Assembly: GCA_039185015.1 (NCBI GenBank)
Contig: JBCDAU010000003.1
Location: 1 to 64,000, forward strand
Direction: 5' to 3'
Length of the DNA stretch: 64,000 bases
DNA from: JBCBSZ01 sp039185015
GTDB taxonomy: Bacteria > Actinomycetota > Acidimicrobiia > Acidimicrobiales > Poriferisodalaceae
Positions 50,641 through 60,115 of the stretch are shown in pieces. Made by a program: the position numbers and the translations under genes. The notes under the pieces were generated by a model. It had not been told where the DNA came from. It worked only from the letters and a program-made list of their open reading frames with translations, and did not search any database. Positions within the stretch are counted from its first letter, which is position 1, and the number at the start of each line of letters is the position of its first letter.

Positions 50641-51642
50641 CTACGCGCCGACGGCGAAGCGGACGGCCACCACCTGGTCGTGGGCTCGTTCGGCGACCGC
50701 CGAGGTGATCTCGAGCACCCGCTCGGCCTGGGACTCGCCGTGGCCGGCCATGCCGCACTCCGGCGTGATGATCGCCTGTGTTCGCAGCAGGAGCGGATCG
50801 CAGCCGGACCGCACCATCGAGCACCACACCTCGGCGAGGTGCTTCCAGAGACGCTCACCGCTGGTGCCGATCGGCGAGTGGGTCGGCACGACGCCCCAGC
50901 CGATCCAGCCGCCGCGCTCGAGGTGGGCGCCGGCAGCGCCGGGCAAGCCCTCGAGGCCCGACCCGACCGGGGCGAAGACGATCTCGGCACCGGTCTGGAA
51001 CACCGCGCCCCAGTCGGTCGGCCCGCAGCAGTGCAGACCCGTGACGGCGACCGACTCGACGGCGGCCAACGCCTGGGCGTCCAGGTCGATCGCCTCGTTG
51101 ACGGTCATGACCGCGCGGTCGTCGGTGAGCGTGACGAGACCGGGCTCGTCGAGCACGAGGACCGGGACGGCGGTCGCGGCGGCGTCCGCGACGGCCTCGA
51201 CCATGGCGCGGCCGCGCTCGATCGAGAAGCGGGTGGCCACGTCGACGGCTCGGGCGATCGGTACGCCCCCGTGGACGAGTGCCGTGGCGACGGTGACGGG
51301 ACCGGGAACCTGGACCTTGACCGCCGGGCATCGCTCGTCGACCTGCTCGAGCAGCGCGATCAGGCCGGCGTCGCGCTCGGGGTCGATGGCGGTGTCGAGC
51401 GGGCCGTCCGGATCGATCGGATCCTCTGCGGCGAGCGCGCCGTCGACCAGCGCGACGCCAGGGACGGCTGCGGCGACCGAACCGAGCAGGGACGACCGCT
51501 CATCGCGACGGACCAGCTCAGGGCCGGCCGGGAGCTGCGGGCACGCGGCGAGCGTGATGCGGGCGGCCTCGACGGGATCGGTGTGGGGGAGACTCCCGAT
51601 CGAGGACGCCGCTCCGGCGTGCAGTACGTCGGACCCGGCCAC
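50641..51642 (-). CDS. Short MetE-like (core) methyltransferase
   Basis: The GTG at 51642 follows GGGGAAGGAG, giving 333 aa, the length of the C-terminal barrel of MetE only. Zinc ligands are conserved: LHCCGPTDW (His-x-Cys) and ITPECGMAGH (Cys). VPVLVLDEPGLVTLTDD matches the barrel. Short MetE-like proteins without the N-terminal domain may methylate homocysteine using a methyl-corrinoid rather than methyl-THF-glutamate; other members act on different thiols. The gene is divergent from a membrane protein gene and upstream of ligA. Confidence 0.8.
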   Translation of the reverse strand: MAGSDVLHAGAASSIGSLPHTDPVEAARITLAACPQLPAGPELVRRDERSSLLGSVAAAVPGVALVDGALAAEDPIDPDGPLDTAIDPERDAGLIALLEQVDERCPAVKVQVPGPVTVATALVHGGVPIARAVDVATRFSIERGRAMVEAVADAAATAVPVLVLDEPGLVTLTDDRAVMTVNEAIDLDAQALAAVESVAVTGLHCCGPTDWGAVFQTGAEIVFAPVGSGLEGLPGAAGAHLERGGWIGWGVVPTHSPIGTSGERLWKHLAEVWCSMVRSGCDPLLLRTQAIITPECGMAGHGESQAERVLEITSAVAERAHDQVVAVRFAVGA

Positions 51643-51714
51643 CGTGCTCCTTCCCCGAGGTCCACCTGAAGCCGTAGGTTGGTCCGCGACGTGGAGGCAC
51701 GCAAGTCTGAACCG

Positions 51715-52602
51715 ATGAGTATCCGGAGACCCGCCGTCTGGCTGTTGCGAGTGGTCTGGTTCGTCACGGGACCGACCGTCGCCGGCGCCGTCGACGGCGC
51801 CTTCGGAGCGTTCTCGGACCCGGTGCGGATCGTCGCCGTGGCCCTCGTCTGGGCCTGGTGGGCGGTCGGTCTCCTGGCCGTCCTGGTGCCCAGTCCACTG
51901 GGGCTCACCGTGATCCGCGTGGCGGCACCGGGGGCGGCCGCCGTCGCTGCCCTTTCGGCCTTCGGTGACCGAGCCGACCCGCTTGCGATCGGGCTGGCGA
52001 CGGCCGCAGCGCTCCTGGCGCTGACGGCGCAGATCGGCGACGACTTCGTCGATGCGTCGTCCTACGGCCCGGAACGTCGGATGCCGCTCCGGGTGCCGGG
52101 TCCGCTGCTGCTCGGACCGATCCCGTTCGCCGCTGCCGTCGCACTGGTCGGCACCACCGTCGGTCCGCTCCTCCTGGCCGGTGGTGCGTGGCTCGTCGGC
52201 GTCCCCGCCACGCTGCTCGGCCTGCCGGCCGCATGGCTCGCGCTCCGGGCGCTCCACCAGCTGTCGCGCCGATGGCTCGTGTTCGTGCCGGGCGGGGTCG
52301 TCGTGCACGATCAGATGGTCGTCCTCGATGCGCTGCTGTGCCGGCGTGACGTCGTTCGGGCGATCACGCCCGCCCTCGCCGGGACCGAGGCCGATGACCT
52401 CACCCTCGGCGCGCTGGGACGGGCCCTCGAGATCGACCTCGCCGGCCCCGTCGACTACGTGCCCGCGGCGGGTCGCAACGGCACCGTGCAACTCGAGCGC
52501 ACCCGGGCCGTGCTCATCTCACCGACACGTCCGGGGTTGGCGCTGCAGCTCGCCGCCGACCACCGCCTCCCGACGACGATCAGTTCGCCCAGTCCGGGAT
52601 GA
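51715..52602 (+). CDS. Hypothetical multi-helix membrane protein with C-terminal soluble domain
   Basis: I chose the ATG at 51715 (295 aa); GTG 51691 is a possible alternative. Four to five hydrophobic helices span about 5-175. They include LLRVVWFVTGPTVAGAV and GAWLVGVPATLLGLPAAWLAL. The C-terminal 120 residues are beta-rich and start RRWLVFVPGGVVVHDQMVV, which resembles a bacterial PH-like domain. The function is unknown. It overlaps the convergent pilin-like gene by 23 bp. Confidence 0.7.
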   Translation: MSIRRPAVWLLRVVWFVTGPTVAGAVDGAFGAFSDPVRIVAVALVWAWWAVGLLAVLVPSPLGLTVIRVAAPGAAAVAALSAFGDRADPLAIGLATAAALLALTAQIGDDFVDASSYGPERRMPLRVPGPLLLGPIPFAAAVALVGTTVGPLLLAGGAWLVGVPATLLGLPAAWLALRALHQLSRRWLVFVPGGVVVHDQMVVLDALLCRRDVVRAITPALAGTEADDLTLGALGRALEIDLAGPVDYVPAAGRNGTVQLERTRAVLISPTRPGLALQLAADHRLPTTISSPSPG

Positions 52603-54193
52603 AGTCCTCGGACCAGTTCTGGTACGTCCAATCGTCGCCGAGCAGCGGGTAGAACGGCGGCCGGAGGTAGGCGAACCGGTCGTCGAAGCCGTAGTTGCGG
52701 GGCGAGAACGAGGCGGAGGGGTTGCCACTGCCCGGCGACGCGATCGACCCCGTGACGTTCAGGGTGGCGTACTGACCCGAATCCCACTGGACGGGCGTGC
52801 CGTCGGCGGCGAACCGGGTCCAGATCGAGTCGTCGTCGCCGCACCAGTAGGAGATGATCCAGCGGTCGTCCTGGCTGAGCAGCGCGCCGCGCAGCTCCAG
52901 GGTGAGGTCCGAGCCGATCGAGTACGGATTGATGACGAACTCGTCGGTGGCGATCATCCCGATCACGTCGAAGCTGTTCGGGTCCGAGTACTGGACCTCG
53001 GCGTTGTAGATCAGGTTCTTCGGGGCGGCCTGCGTGCCGGCCACGACGGTGAGGCCTCCGGAGACCGTGATGGTGTTGCCGGAGGGAGACGCGGGGTTCG
53101 GACCACGGTTGCCGAGCACGATGTGCGCGTCGGACCAGATGACGCCGTTGCCGGGGAAGTCGTAGGTGCCGAGCGAGACCCAGGTGACCGCCGGGTCGTG
53201 GACGAGGTTCCACCACCGGCTCTCGGTGCTGGCCGTGCACCCGGAGTGCATCGGCGGGTTGCCGTTCGATCCCCAGATCTCGACCCGGTCGACGCCACCC
53301 GAGGTGTACGGGTGCACGAGGTAGGCCTCGTAGCCGGCGTTGAGGCAGATGCCCGAGCCGCCACAGGCGATGTCGGACAGCCGGTCGACGTCGTCCCAGA
53401 AGCTGTCGAAGTCGAGCGCGTCGGGGAACACCGTCCTGATGTCACCGGCGTTGCAGTTGCCGGCGACGCTGTCGAAGGCCACGGCGCCGTTCTGGAAGGT
53501 CGGGCAGTCGTCGTCGTCATCATCGATGATGATCCCCTCGGCGTGGACGTCGGCGCCGACGTTGCTGCCCACGCCGAACTCGAGGTTGCCGCCGGAGTAG
53601 ACCTTGCCGAGGATCACCGCGCCCGAGCCGTACCGGAGGTCGTTCTGGGTGACCCGCACGAACTCGGCGAGCGAGACCGCGTCGATGTCGGCCGAGATGG
53701 CCCGGTACTGGTCCCGGTTCGGGATCCGGCCGACCACGTTCACCTCGACGCCGCCCCCGTCGGTGGGCGGGCTGACCTCGATGAGGTTCTCGATGTTCTC
53801 CTCTGATTGGAGGAGCGGATGCGTGAACCAGTCAGCGTCGGCGGGGACCGACTGGTAGTCCCAGATGGCGCAGCCGTCGATCCAGTCGTTGCCGGCTGCG
53901 ATCTCCACGCCGTTCTGGGGATGCGCCGGATCTGTACAGGTCCGGGCCCGCTCGCTCTCGTCGACCCGCTGCAGGAAGTACGCAGGGTTGACCGTCAGCT
54001 TCGAGGCGTAGCGGTCGATCACGGCCTCGGCGGCGGCGATCAGCTGATCGTCGCGCTTCTGCCGGTTGGCGTCCTGGTTCTGCGACAGCGCATCGGCCAG
54101 CAGCGCCGTGGACAGGAAGACGAGGAGCAACGAGAAGGACACGACGGCGATCATCGTGAAGCCCTCGTCACCGCGCCGGTGCTCACTGCGCAT
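52580..54193 (-). CDS. Large minor-pilin-like protein (PilX/GspK-type)
   Basis: The protein has 537 aa. The prepilin-like N-terminus is RRGDEGFTMIAVVSFSLLLV: a Gly-Phe cleavage site and hydrophobic helix, but position 5 of the mature protein is Ala instead of Glu, as in GspK/PilX tip proteins. The body is large and beta-rich, with cysteine pairs (RTCTDPAH, GCAIWDY) and an Asp-run IIIDDDDDD. It is the last gene of a three-gene pilin cassette, overlapping the previous gene by 11 bp. It may initiate or cap a type IV pilus. Confidence 0.8.
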   Translation of the reverse strand: MRSEHRRGDEGFTMIAVVSFSLLLVFLSTALLADALSQNQDANRQKRDDQLIAAAEAVIDRYASKLTVNPAYFLQRVDESERARTCTDPAHPQNGVEIAAGNDWIDGCAIWDYQSVPADADWFTHPLLQSEENIENLIEVSPPTDGGGVEVNVVGRIPNRDQYRAISADIDAVSLAEFVRVTQNDLRYGSGAVILGKVYSGGNLEFGVGSNVGADVHAEGIIIDDDDDDCPTFQNGAVAFDSVAGNCNAGDIRTVFPDALDFDSFWDDVDRLSDIACGGSGICLNAGYEAYLVHPYTSGGVDRVEIWGSNGNPPMHSGCTASTESRWWNLVHDPAVTWVSLGTYDFPGNGVIWSDAHIVLGNRGPNPASPSGNTITVSGGLTVVAGTQAAPKNLIYNAEVQYSDPNSFDVIGMIATDEFVINPYSIGSDLTLELRGALLSQDDRWIISYWCGDDDSIWTRFAADGTPVQWDSGQYATLNVTGSIASPGSGNPSASFSPRNYGFDDRFAYLRPPFYPLLGDDWTYQNWSEDFIPDWAN

Positions 54194-54863
54194 TGCGCAT
54201 CCTCACTTCCTCGTAGACCTCGTAGACGCGGGGGTTGTCCCGCAGGCCGTTCGGATCGATCTTCAGATCGACCGCCACCAGGGCGAAGTCGCACGCGGTG
54301 CCGGTCGACACGTCACAGCTGGCCGTCTCGACCGCGGCGCCGGCGACGTAGTTCACACCGGCGAACAGCGCGTCACCGGAAGAGGCCGGGTCGACGACGT
54401 CGCGTGCGACGATCCGGTCGAGGACCAGAGTGGCGTCGTCGTGGGTCCACTCCGGCTCGACCGCGGTGGTGTCCGCGGCGATCACGGTCTGGCGGAGGTC
54501 GCAGAGTCCGGCGCTGCAGGACTCGAGCTGGTAGGTCACGAGCTCCGGCCCCGTGGCGTCCCAGCGGTCGGTCACGAACGACGCCGACGTGGTGGACAGC
54601 GCCACGACCGGGTTCCCGCCGGCTGCGGCGTTCGGCGGGGTCGCCTGACGGAGCTCGATCACCATCGCCGAGATCACCGGCCGGGTCTCGCGCTGGGCGC
54701 TGGCGAGATCGGTCGCCACGGCGACGTCGTCGGTGAAGCCCCAGAACACGGTGTAGGTGGCAGCGAGGGCGAGCGCGCCGATCGTGCTCGCGACGATGAC
54801 CTCGACGAGGGTGGTGCCGCGGTCCTCGCCGGACCGCGAGCGGGAGCGGAGACGGGCGAGCAT
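54183..54863 (-). CDS. Minor pilin-like protein (PilW/GspJ-type)
   Basis: The protein has 226 aa. The N-terminus SGEDRGTTLVEVIVASTIGA fits a type III signal: Gly before the cleavage site, Thr-Thr-Leu-Val-Glu with Glu at position 5, then a long helix. The rest is beta-rich with cysteines (ESCSAGLCDLR, SCDVSTGTACD). PilW and GspJ form part of the pilus or pseudopilus tip. Its ATG shares one base with the stop of the upstream gene, and it overlaps the next gene. Confidence 0.82.
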   Translation of the reverse strand: MLARLRSRSRSGEDRGTTLVEVIVASTIGALALAATYTVFWGFTDDVAVATDLASAQRETRPVISAMVIELRQATPPNAAAGGNPVVALSTTSASFVTDRWDATGPELVTYQLESCSAGLCDLRQTVIAADTTAVEPEWTHDDATLVLDRIVARDVVDPASSGDALFAGVNYVAGAAVETASCDVSTGTACDFALVAVDLKIDPNGLRDNPRVYEVYEEVRMRNAQ

Positions 54864-56503
54864 CAGGTCGTGCAGTCGTCGTTGTAGGTGCGGGTCTTCT
54901 CGTCGGGCACGGGGAAGTTGCGTCCCAACGTGGTGCCGCCGGAGGTCGCTCCGTCGCAGAGCACGCGTGCCTCCCAGCGGTTGTTCGGGTGGTCGTCGTG
55001 CTCGCCGACGACGACGCTGACGTCGCCGTCAGCGTTGGGCTTGGCCTCCAGCCAGTCGTCGCCGCCGCCGGAGCCGACGGCCCGGTACTGGTAGATGCCA
55101 GGGAAGAGCGCACCGCTGTCGTGTCGGAGGATGAACAGCGAGTCGCCGGCCGGGGTCGGCAGCGGGATCTGGTAGTCGGAGGTCGGCGCATCGGCGGTCG
55201 TGAACCCGCTGATGAGCACCGCTTCGTGTCCGTAGACCGAGGTGACCCCGATGTCGAAGGTGTCGGTGTCGACGAGCTCGACGGTGACCGTCCCGGTCTC
55301 GTCCGTAGCGAGGTCGTAGGCCGGATCGACCGAGGGGGTCACCTTGACGGTCGCCTCGTTGAGCGGGAGGCCGTTGACGTCGGTGACGGTGAACGTGACC
55401 GACGAGGTCGACACCGGGACCGGCTCGAGCGCGGCGGTGATCTGCTCGACCACGTCGGGGTAGTTCTGCGGCGCGTCGACGGACTGGGTCGCGGCCGTGA
55501 TGTGGTCGGGTGCGCTCACGACGTACTCGTAGGTCCCGAACTTCATCGGCCCGCCGCCGAGCTGGGAGATCGTCCAGGTCGCCGTCACGGCGTCGAACTC
55601 GGCCGCCGTGCTGTCGAAGGTCTCCGACACCCCGGTGTCGACCTGGGTGAGCACGAGCGTCGCGTCGGGGAGCAGGGTGCCTGCGGTGTCCTCCGCCGTG
55701 ATCTCGAGCGTGATCGGGCGGTAGACGACGAGGATCTGGGTGTACGTGGAGCTCACGCCGACGCTCGCCGAGACGGTGGTGTTGTCCATCGCCCACAGCC
55801 CGTCCGGCGTGACGGTGTCCGCGGAGTCGGGCCCGAGCCGGAGGTCGTAGGTCACGTTCGGGGTGACGTTCGTGAACGCTGGATCCGACTGGTTCAGCGG
55901 ACCGGCGATGGCGCTGAAGGCCTCGTGGAGGTAGACGCGTGGGAAGGACGGGTCACCACTCGCGGCCCAGGTCGGCTCGGACTTGTCGATCGAGACGACG
56001 ATGTTCGACACGCCCTCGGTGGCGGTGATGTTCGGCGGGGAGACGATGGTCTCGAACACCACCGGGTCGCCGCTGTTCGGCGTCACCGTGATCGTCACCA
56101 GCTTGTAGTCGATGCCCGAGGCGGTGTTGAAGCCCGGGACGCCGTCGCCACCGCCGGGCACGATGTTCAGGCCGGAGTCCCGGCCGACCCATTCGACCTC
56201 GGTGAGGACCTGGAGGTCGACGCCCTGCACCTCGAGGGTCTCGGTCTCCGTGATCGTCCCGTCCGGGGTTCCCCCGGCGACGCCGACGTCGCCGAACTCG
56301 AGGCTGCGGATCGCCTCCAACCGTGCCTGACCGATGTTGTTGGCGACGTCGGTCTCCCTGGCATCGCCCAGGGTGCGGAAGGCGGTGCCCACCACGACGA
56401 TGGTGATCACCATGATCGTCCCCAGGACGAAGAGGGCGGTGATCGTCTCGACGAGCGAGAAGCCGGCATCGTCCTCTCGGCGCGCGGTACGCGGCTGCTT
56501 CAT
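54863..56503 (-). CDS. Large minor pilin-like protein (PilV-type) with Ig-like repeats
   Basis: I chose the ATG at 56503 because MKQPRTARREDDAGFSLVET has a short basic leader and a canonical G-FSLVE cleavage site; the longer frame has no sensible signal. The mature protein (546 aa in total) has the pilin helix followed by several beta-sandwich regions. One is carboxypeptidase-regulatory-like (VTFTVTDVNGLPLNEATVKV) near 400. A cysteine pair closes the C-terminus. PilV-type minor pilins prime pilus assembly. It starts 88 bp downstream of mnmA. Confidence 0.8.
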   Translation of the reverse strand: MKQPRTARREDDAGFSLVETITALFVLGTIMVITIVVVGTAFRTLGDARETDVANNIGQARLEAIRSLEFGDVGVAGGTPDGTITETETLEVQGVDLQVLTEVEWVGRDSGLNIVPGGGDGVPGFNTASGIDYKLVTITVTPNSGDPVVFETIVSPPNITATEGVSNIVVSIDKSEPTWAASGDPSFPRVYLHEAFSAIAGPLNQSDPAFTNVTPNVTYDLRLGPDSADTVTPDGLWAMDNTTVSASVGVSSTYTQILVVYRPITLEITAEDTAGTLLPDATLVLTQVDTGVSETFDSTAAEFDAVTATWTISQLGGGPMKFGTYEYVVSAPDHITAATQSVDAPQNYPDVVEQITAALEPVPVSTSSVTFTVTDVNGLPLNEATVKVTPSVDPAYDLATDETGTVTVELVDTDTFDIGVTSVYGHEAVLISGFTTADAPTSDYQIPLPTPAGDSLFILRHDSGALFPGIYQYRAVGSGGGDDWLEAKPNADGDVSVVVGEHDDHPNNRWEARVLCDGATSGGTTLGRNFPVPDEKTRTYNDDCTT

Positions 56504-56591
56504 GGCGTGCCCATCGGCAGCCGACGCGCCGATCTTGAGCGGATCGTCCGACCGTGGGCCCTCGGTTGCCGGACCGTTGTGCGCGCCTCGC

Positions 56592-57614
56592 TCAGCGCCC
56601 TGCGGTGCCGCCCCCGACGACGAGGTCACCGTCGTAGAGCACCACTGCCTGCCCGGGTGCCACGCGTGTGTGCGGTGCCGGCCAGCGAACGCCGCCGTCG
56701 ACCAGCTCGACCGGTGCCGGCCGTCCATGGGCGCTGGTCTGGGCCGTGAGCTCGTCGCGCGCGGCGGTGTGGACGACGAGGTCGGGCACCGGGGTCTCGG
56801 TCACGAGCAGGTCGTCGGTTCCGCCGACGACGACCGTGCCCGCCTCGACGTCGACGTCGATCGCGAACCGGCGCTCTGCCGCACCGGCGAGCCGCAGCCC
56901 TCGCCGCTGGCCGACGGTCACCAGCTCGATGGCGTCGACCTCACCGACGTCCCTGCCCTCGGTGTCGACCAACCGGCCCGGTCGGAGCGGGATGCGGTCG
57001 CCGAGGAAGGCGCGCCGCCCGTGGGCACGGGAGATGAAGCAGACGTCCTGGCTCTCGGGCTTGGCCGCCGTCCGGAGGCCGAGCTCGGCAGCCAGGGCTC
57101 GGACGTCGGCCTTGGTGAGGTCACCGATCGGGAAGCGACACCGACCGAGCACCTCGGGATCGAGGACGTGCAGGACATACGACTGGTCCTTGTCGAGATC
57201 GACCGCCCGGCGCAGCAGCGGGCGTCCGTCGCGCTCGGCGACGCGCACGTGGTGGCCGGTGGCGACGGCGTCGTAGCCGAGCTCGTAGGCGTGGTCGAGG
57301 AGGCGGTCGAACTTGAGGTGGCGGTTGCACTCGATGCACGGATTCGGGGTCCGACCGGCCCGATGATCCGCGACGTACGGATCGACGACGTGACGGGCGA
57401 ACTCGTCGGCGTAGTCGAACACGAAGTGGGGAAGGTCGAGCTGCTGGGCGACCCGGCGGGCATCGTCGACGTCGGCCGCCGAACAGCACCCGGTGTCGGA
57501 CGGTCCGCCCCACAACCGCATCGTGACCCCGACGACCTCGTGGCCCTCGTCGCGCAACAGGGCGGCCGCGACCGAGGAGTCGACCCCTCCCGACATGGCG
57601 ACCAGGATCCGCAC
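56592..57614 (-). CDS. mnmA: tRNA-specific 2-thiouridylase
   Basis: The GTG at 57614 (GAGGA upstream) gives 340 aa. It has the PP-loop SGGVDSSVAAALL, the catalytic cysteines in NPCIECNRHLKF and ESQDVCFISRAHG, and LDLDKDQSYVLHVL-like LDKDQSYVLHVLDP. It thiolates U34 of Lys, Glu and Gln tRNAs. The start lies 8 bp after the stop of a cysteine desulfurase gene, which would supply the sulfur. Confidence 0.95.
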   Translation of the reverse strand: MRILVAMSGGVDSSVAAALLRDEGHEVVGVTMRLWGGPSDTGCCSAADVDDARRVAQQLDLPHFVFDYADEFARHVVDPYVADHRAGRTPNPCIECNRHLKFDRLLDHAYELGYDAVATGHHVRVAERDGRPLLRRAVDLDKDQSYVLHVLDPEVLGRCRFPIGDLTKADVRALAAELGLRTAAKPESQDVCFISRAHGRRAFLGDRIPLRPGRLVDTEGRDVGEVDAIELVTVGQRRGLRLAGAAERRFAIDVDVEAGTVVVGGTDDLLVTETPVPDLVVHTAARDELTAQTSAHGRPAPVELVDGGVRWPAPHTRVAPGQAVVLYDGDLVVGGGTAGR

Positions 57615-57622
57615 GGCGGTCC

Positions 57623-58759
57623 TCAGCTCCCGGCGACCGCGGCCCGGCGGCTGCGCAGGCCACGGACGACGTCGGGGAGCACGTCGAGGACGCGGTCGAC
57701 GTCGCTCGCCTCGCTGCACCACCCGAGCGACAGTCGCACCGTGGACGCGGCACCGAGATCGCTGCCCATCGCCGAGAGGACGTGCGACGCGCCGGCGGCG
57801 CCGCTCGCGCACGACGATGCCGCCGACGTGGCGATCCCCGCCTCGTCGAGCAGCACGATCATCGACTCGGCGGCGACGTCGTCGATCACGAGATGACAGG
57901 TCCCCGGGAGGCGGTGCTCCCGAGGCACGGTGGGCGTGGCCCCGTCGATCGCGGCGATCAGCTCGTCCTCCATGCGATCGCGCAGGGAGCGCACTCGCTC
58001 GGCCATCGCCGACCGATCGTCGTTCAGCGCATCGGCTGCGGCGGCGAACCCGACGGCACCCGCGACGTTCTGCGTGCCGGCGCGGCGGCCCCGCTCCTGC
58101 CCCCCGCCGAGGACCCGGGGCGGGGGCTCGGCGTCGCGTCGGGCCACGAGCACGCCGATCCCCATCGGGCCGCCGAGCTTGTGGGCGCTCAGCGACAGGA
58201 GATCGGCCGCCGCGGCCGCCGTGCCGAGATCGAGCCACGCACCCGCCTGCACGGCGTCGGTGTGGAGCTTGGCGTCGGGGGCGTGCTCCCGGACGACCGC
58301 AGCGATCTCGTCGAGGTCGATCACACGACCGGTCTCGTTGTTGGCCAGCATCACCGAGACCAGCGCGACCGTCGGGTCGAGGGCATCGGCGAGGGCGTCG
58401 AGGTCGATGCCACCGTCGCGGTGCACGCCCACGACCCGTCCGCCGGCCCGCTCGACCGGGTACAGGACGGCGTGGTGCTCGGTCGCTCCGCAGACGATGG
58501 CACCCCGCTCGGCGAAGCCCGACACGGCGAGGTCGTCGGCCTCGGTGCCACCGCTCGTGAAGCAGACCTCGACCGGATCTCGGCCGACGAGCGCGGCCAC
58601 CGACTCTCGGGCTTCCTCCAGCCATCGGCGGGCGAGCCGCGCCGTGCCGTGGGCGCCTGTCGGGTTGCCGTGCGGGGTCCGCTGGGCGTCGCCGACAGCA
58701 TCGATCGCCTCCGGTCGCATCGGCGTGGTGGCCGCGTGGTCGAGGTAGGTCTGGCGCAC
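57623..58759 (-). CDS. Cysteine desulfurase (IscS/NifS-like)
   Basis: The GTG at 58759 gives 378 aa. It has YLDHAATTPMRPEAID, TSGGTEADDLAV, ATEHHAVL and ANNETGRVIDL. The PLP lysine is in SAHKLGGPMGIG and the catalytic cysteine in SSCASGAAGASHVL. It releases sulfur from cysteine as a persulfide. The neighbour mnmA is the obvious partner for tRNA thiolation; a wider Fe-S role is possible. It starts 10 bp after the end of a lipoprotein gene. Confidence 0.93.
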   Translation of the reverse strand: MRQTYLDHAATTPMRPEAIDAVGDAQRTPHGNPTGAHGTARLARRWLEEARESVAALVGRDPVEVCFTSGGTEADDLAVSGFAERGAIVCGATEHHAVLYPVERAGGRVVGVHRDGGIDLDALADALDPTVALVSVMLANNETGRVIDLDEIAAVVREHAPDAKLHTDAVQAGAWLDLGTAAAAADLLSLSAHKLGGPMGIGVLVARRDAEPPPRVLGGGQERGRRAGTQNVAGAVGFAAAADALNDDRSAMAERVRSLRDRMEDELIAAIDGATPTVPREHRLPGTCHLVIDDVAAESMIVLLDEAGIATSAASSCASGAAGASHVLSAMGSDLGAASTVRLSLGWCSEASDVDRVLDVLPDVVRGLRSRRAAVAGS

Positions 58760-58769
58760 CCGAGCCAGG

Positions 58770-60047
58770 CTACGGGGCGGACCGCTCGTCGAGCTCTCCT
58801 CGCGGCGCCCACCACGCGATGTCGCCCGGTCCGAGCGCACGGGGTTCGCCGCCATCCGCGCCCTGGACGAGCACCGTCGGCTCTCCGTCCACCACCGCGG
58901 CGTGGACGATCGCGGAGGAGTCCGGCGCCCACGGGGTCGCCGTGCGGAGGTACTGGTCCCAGAAGGGCAGGTAGTCGCGCACGAAGGTGTCCGTCGGTCG
59001 GAAGGCGGGGGCGGCGACGAGCGTCTCGCCGTCCCAGAAGGTCCACCGACCGGTCCCGTCGCCGACGCCCTGGAGGAAGGCCAGCCGCGAGCCGTCCGGC
59101 GACCAGGTCACGGCGAGGGTGCCGTCGTCGCCGACCGTGTCCGACTCGCCGGTCGCGAGATCGACGACGAGCACCGGGCCCCCGGCCGTCCGCTCCCAGA
59201 CCGCCACCCGTGAGCCCGTCGGGTCGAGGTCGAAGGCGATCGGAGCGTCGGGGAGCTCGGTCAGCTCCTCCAGCAACTCGCCGTCGGCGTCCAGACGGAC
59301 CAGGACCGGCGGGACGTCGTCGACGGAGACGTCGATGAGGCCGGGGCCGTCACCGCCGGCCTCATCGCGCACCACGACGACCGTGCCGTCCGGCGCCACC
59401 TCGGGCGCCTGCATCGTGACCGTGCCGGGTGCGAGCAGCCGGCTTCCGTCCGCCGTGACGGCGCGGACCTCGGTGGCGCCGACGTGGGCCACCAGCACGC
59501 CATCGGGGAGCCAGTCGACGAAGTAGGGCACGGCGTCGTCGAGGAGCTGGTCGCGGGCGTTGGCGAGATCGACGACCGCCAGCGACACGGACGAGCCCAG
59601 GCTCCCGAGCCAGGCGATGGCCGAGCCCTGCTGGTCGAACGCCAGGTAGAACGCGAGCGAGTCGGTCTCTGCCGCTCCGTCGGTGCCGACGGACGGGTCG
59701 AGCCAACGGATCGCCGCCCCGCCATCGGGTGAGAACGAGGCCCAGGCGACGAAGCGCCCGTCTCGCGACCAGACCGGCTGACGGACGATGGTCTCGTCGG
59801 GCGAGCTCACCACCATCTCGTCGCCGGAGTCGACCTCGACGATGACGATCTCGGCACCGCTGCGGTCGACGACGATCCGTTCGCCCTCGGGCGCTGCCAG
59901 CGGCGGCCGAGCCGTCGTCTCGGTCGTCGGCGCCGGATCGATGATCTCCTCGACGGCGCCGTCACCCGACGAGGTACAGGCCGCGGCCGCCATCGCGATC
60001 GTGATGACCGCCAGCGCACGTCGAGCCTGGCGCCAGCAGCCGTCCAC
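58770..60047 (-). CDS. Secreted beta-propeller lipoprotein (TolB-like)
   Basis: The protein has 425 aa. The signal peptide ALAVITIAMAAAAC ends in a lipobox Cys followed by a Thr/Pro-rich linker. The body has WD/TolB-like repeats: VWSRDGRFVAWASFSPDG, VTWSPDGSRLAFLQG and TPWAPDSSAIVHAAV. Such propellers bind proteins or peptides at the membrane surface. No Tol-Pal partners are near. It is just upstream of the cysteine desulfurase gene and may simply be co-transcribed. Confidence 0.82.
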   Translation of the reverse strand: MDGCWRQARRALAVITIAMAAAACTSSGDGAVEEIIDPAPTTETTARPPLAAPEGERIVVDRSGAEIVIVEVDSGDEMVVSSPDETIVRQPVWSRDGRFVAWASFSPDGGAAIRWLDPSVGTDGAAETDSLAFYLAFDQQGSAIAWLGSLGSSVSLAVVDLANARDQLLDDAVPYFVDWLPDGVLVAHVGATEVRAVTADGSRLLAPGTVTMQAPEVAPDGTVVVVRDEAGGDGPGLIDVSVDDVPPVLVRLDADGELLEELTELPDAPIAFDLDPTGSRVAVWERTAGGPVLVVDLATGESDTVGDDGTLAVTWSPDGSRLAFLQGVGDGTGRWTFWDGETLVAAPAFRPTDTFVRDYLPFWDQYLRTATPWAPDSSAIVHAAVVDGEPTVLVQGADGGEPRALGPGDIAWWAPRGELDERSAP

Positions 60048-60115
60048 GCCGGCAGAGGCTAGGACGGTGCGGCGATGCGCCAGAATCGACGGGTGGTGAG
60101 CACGGAGCGGCGACG

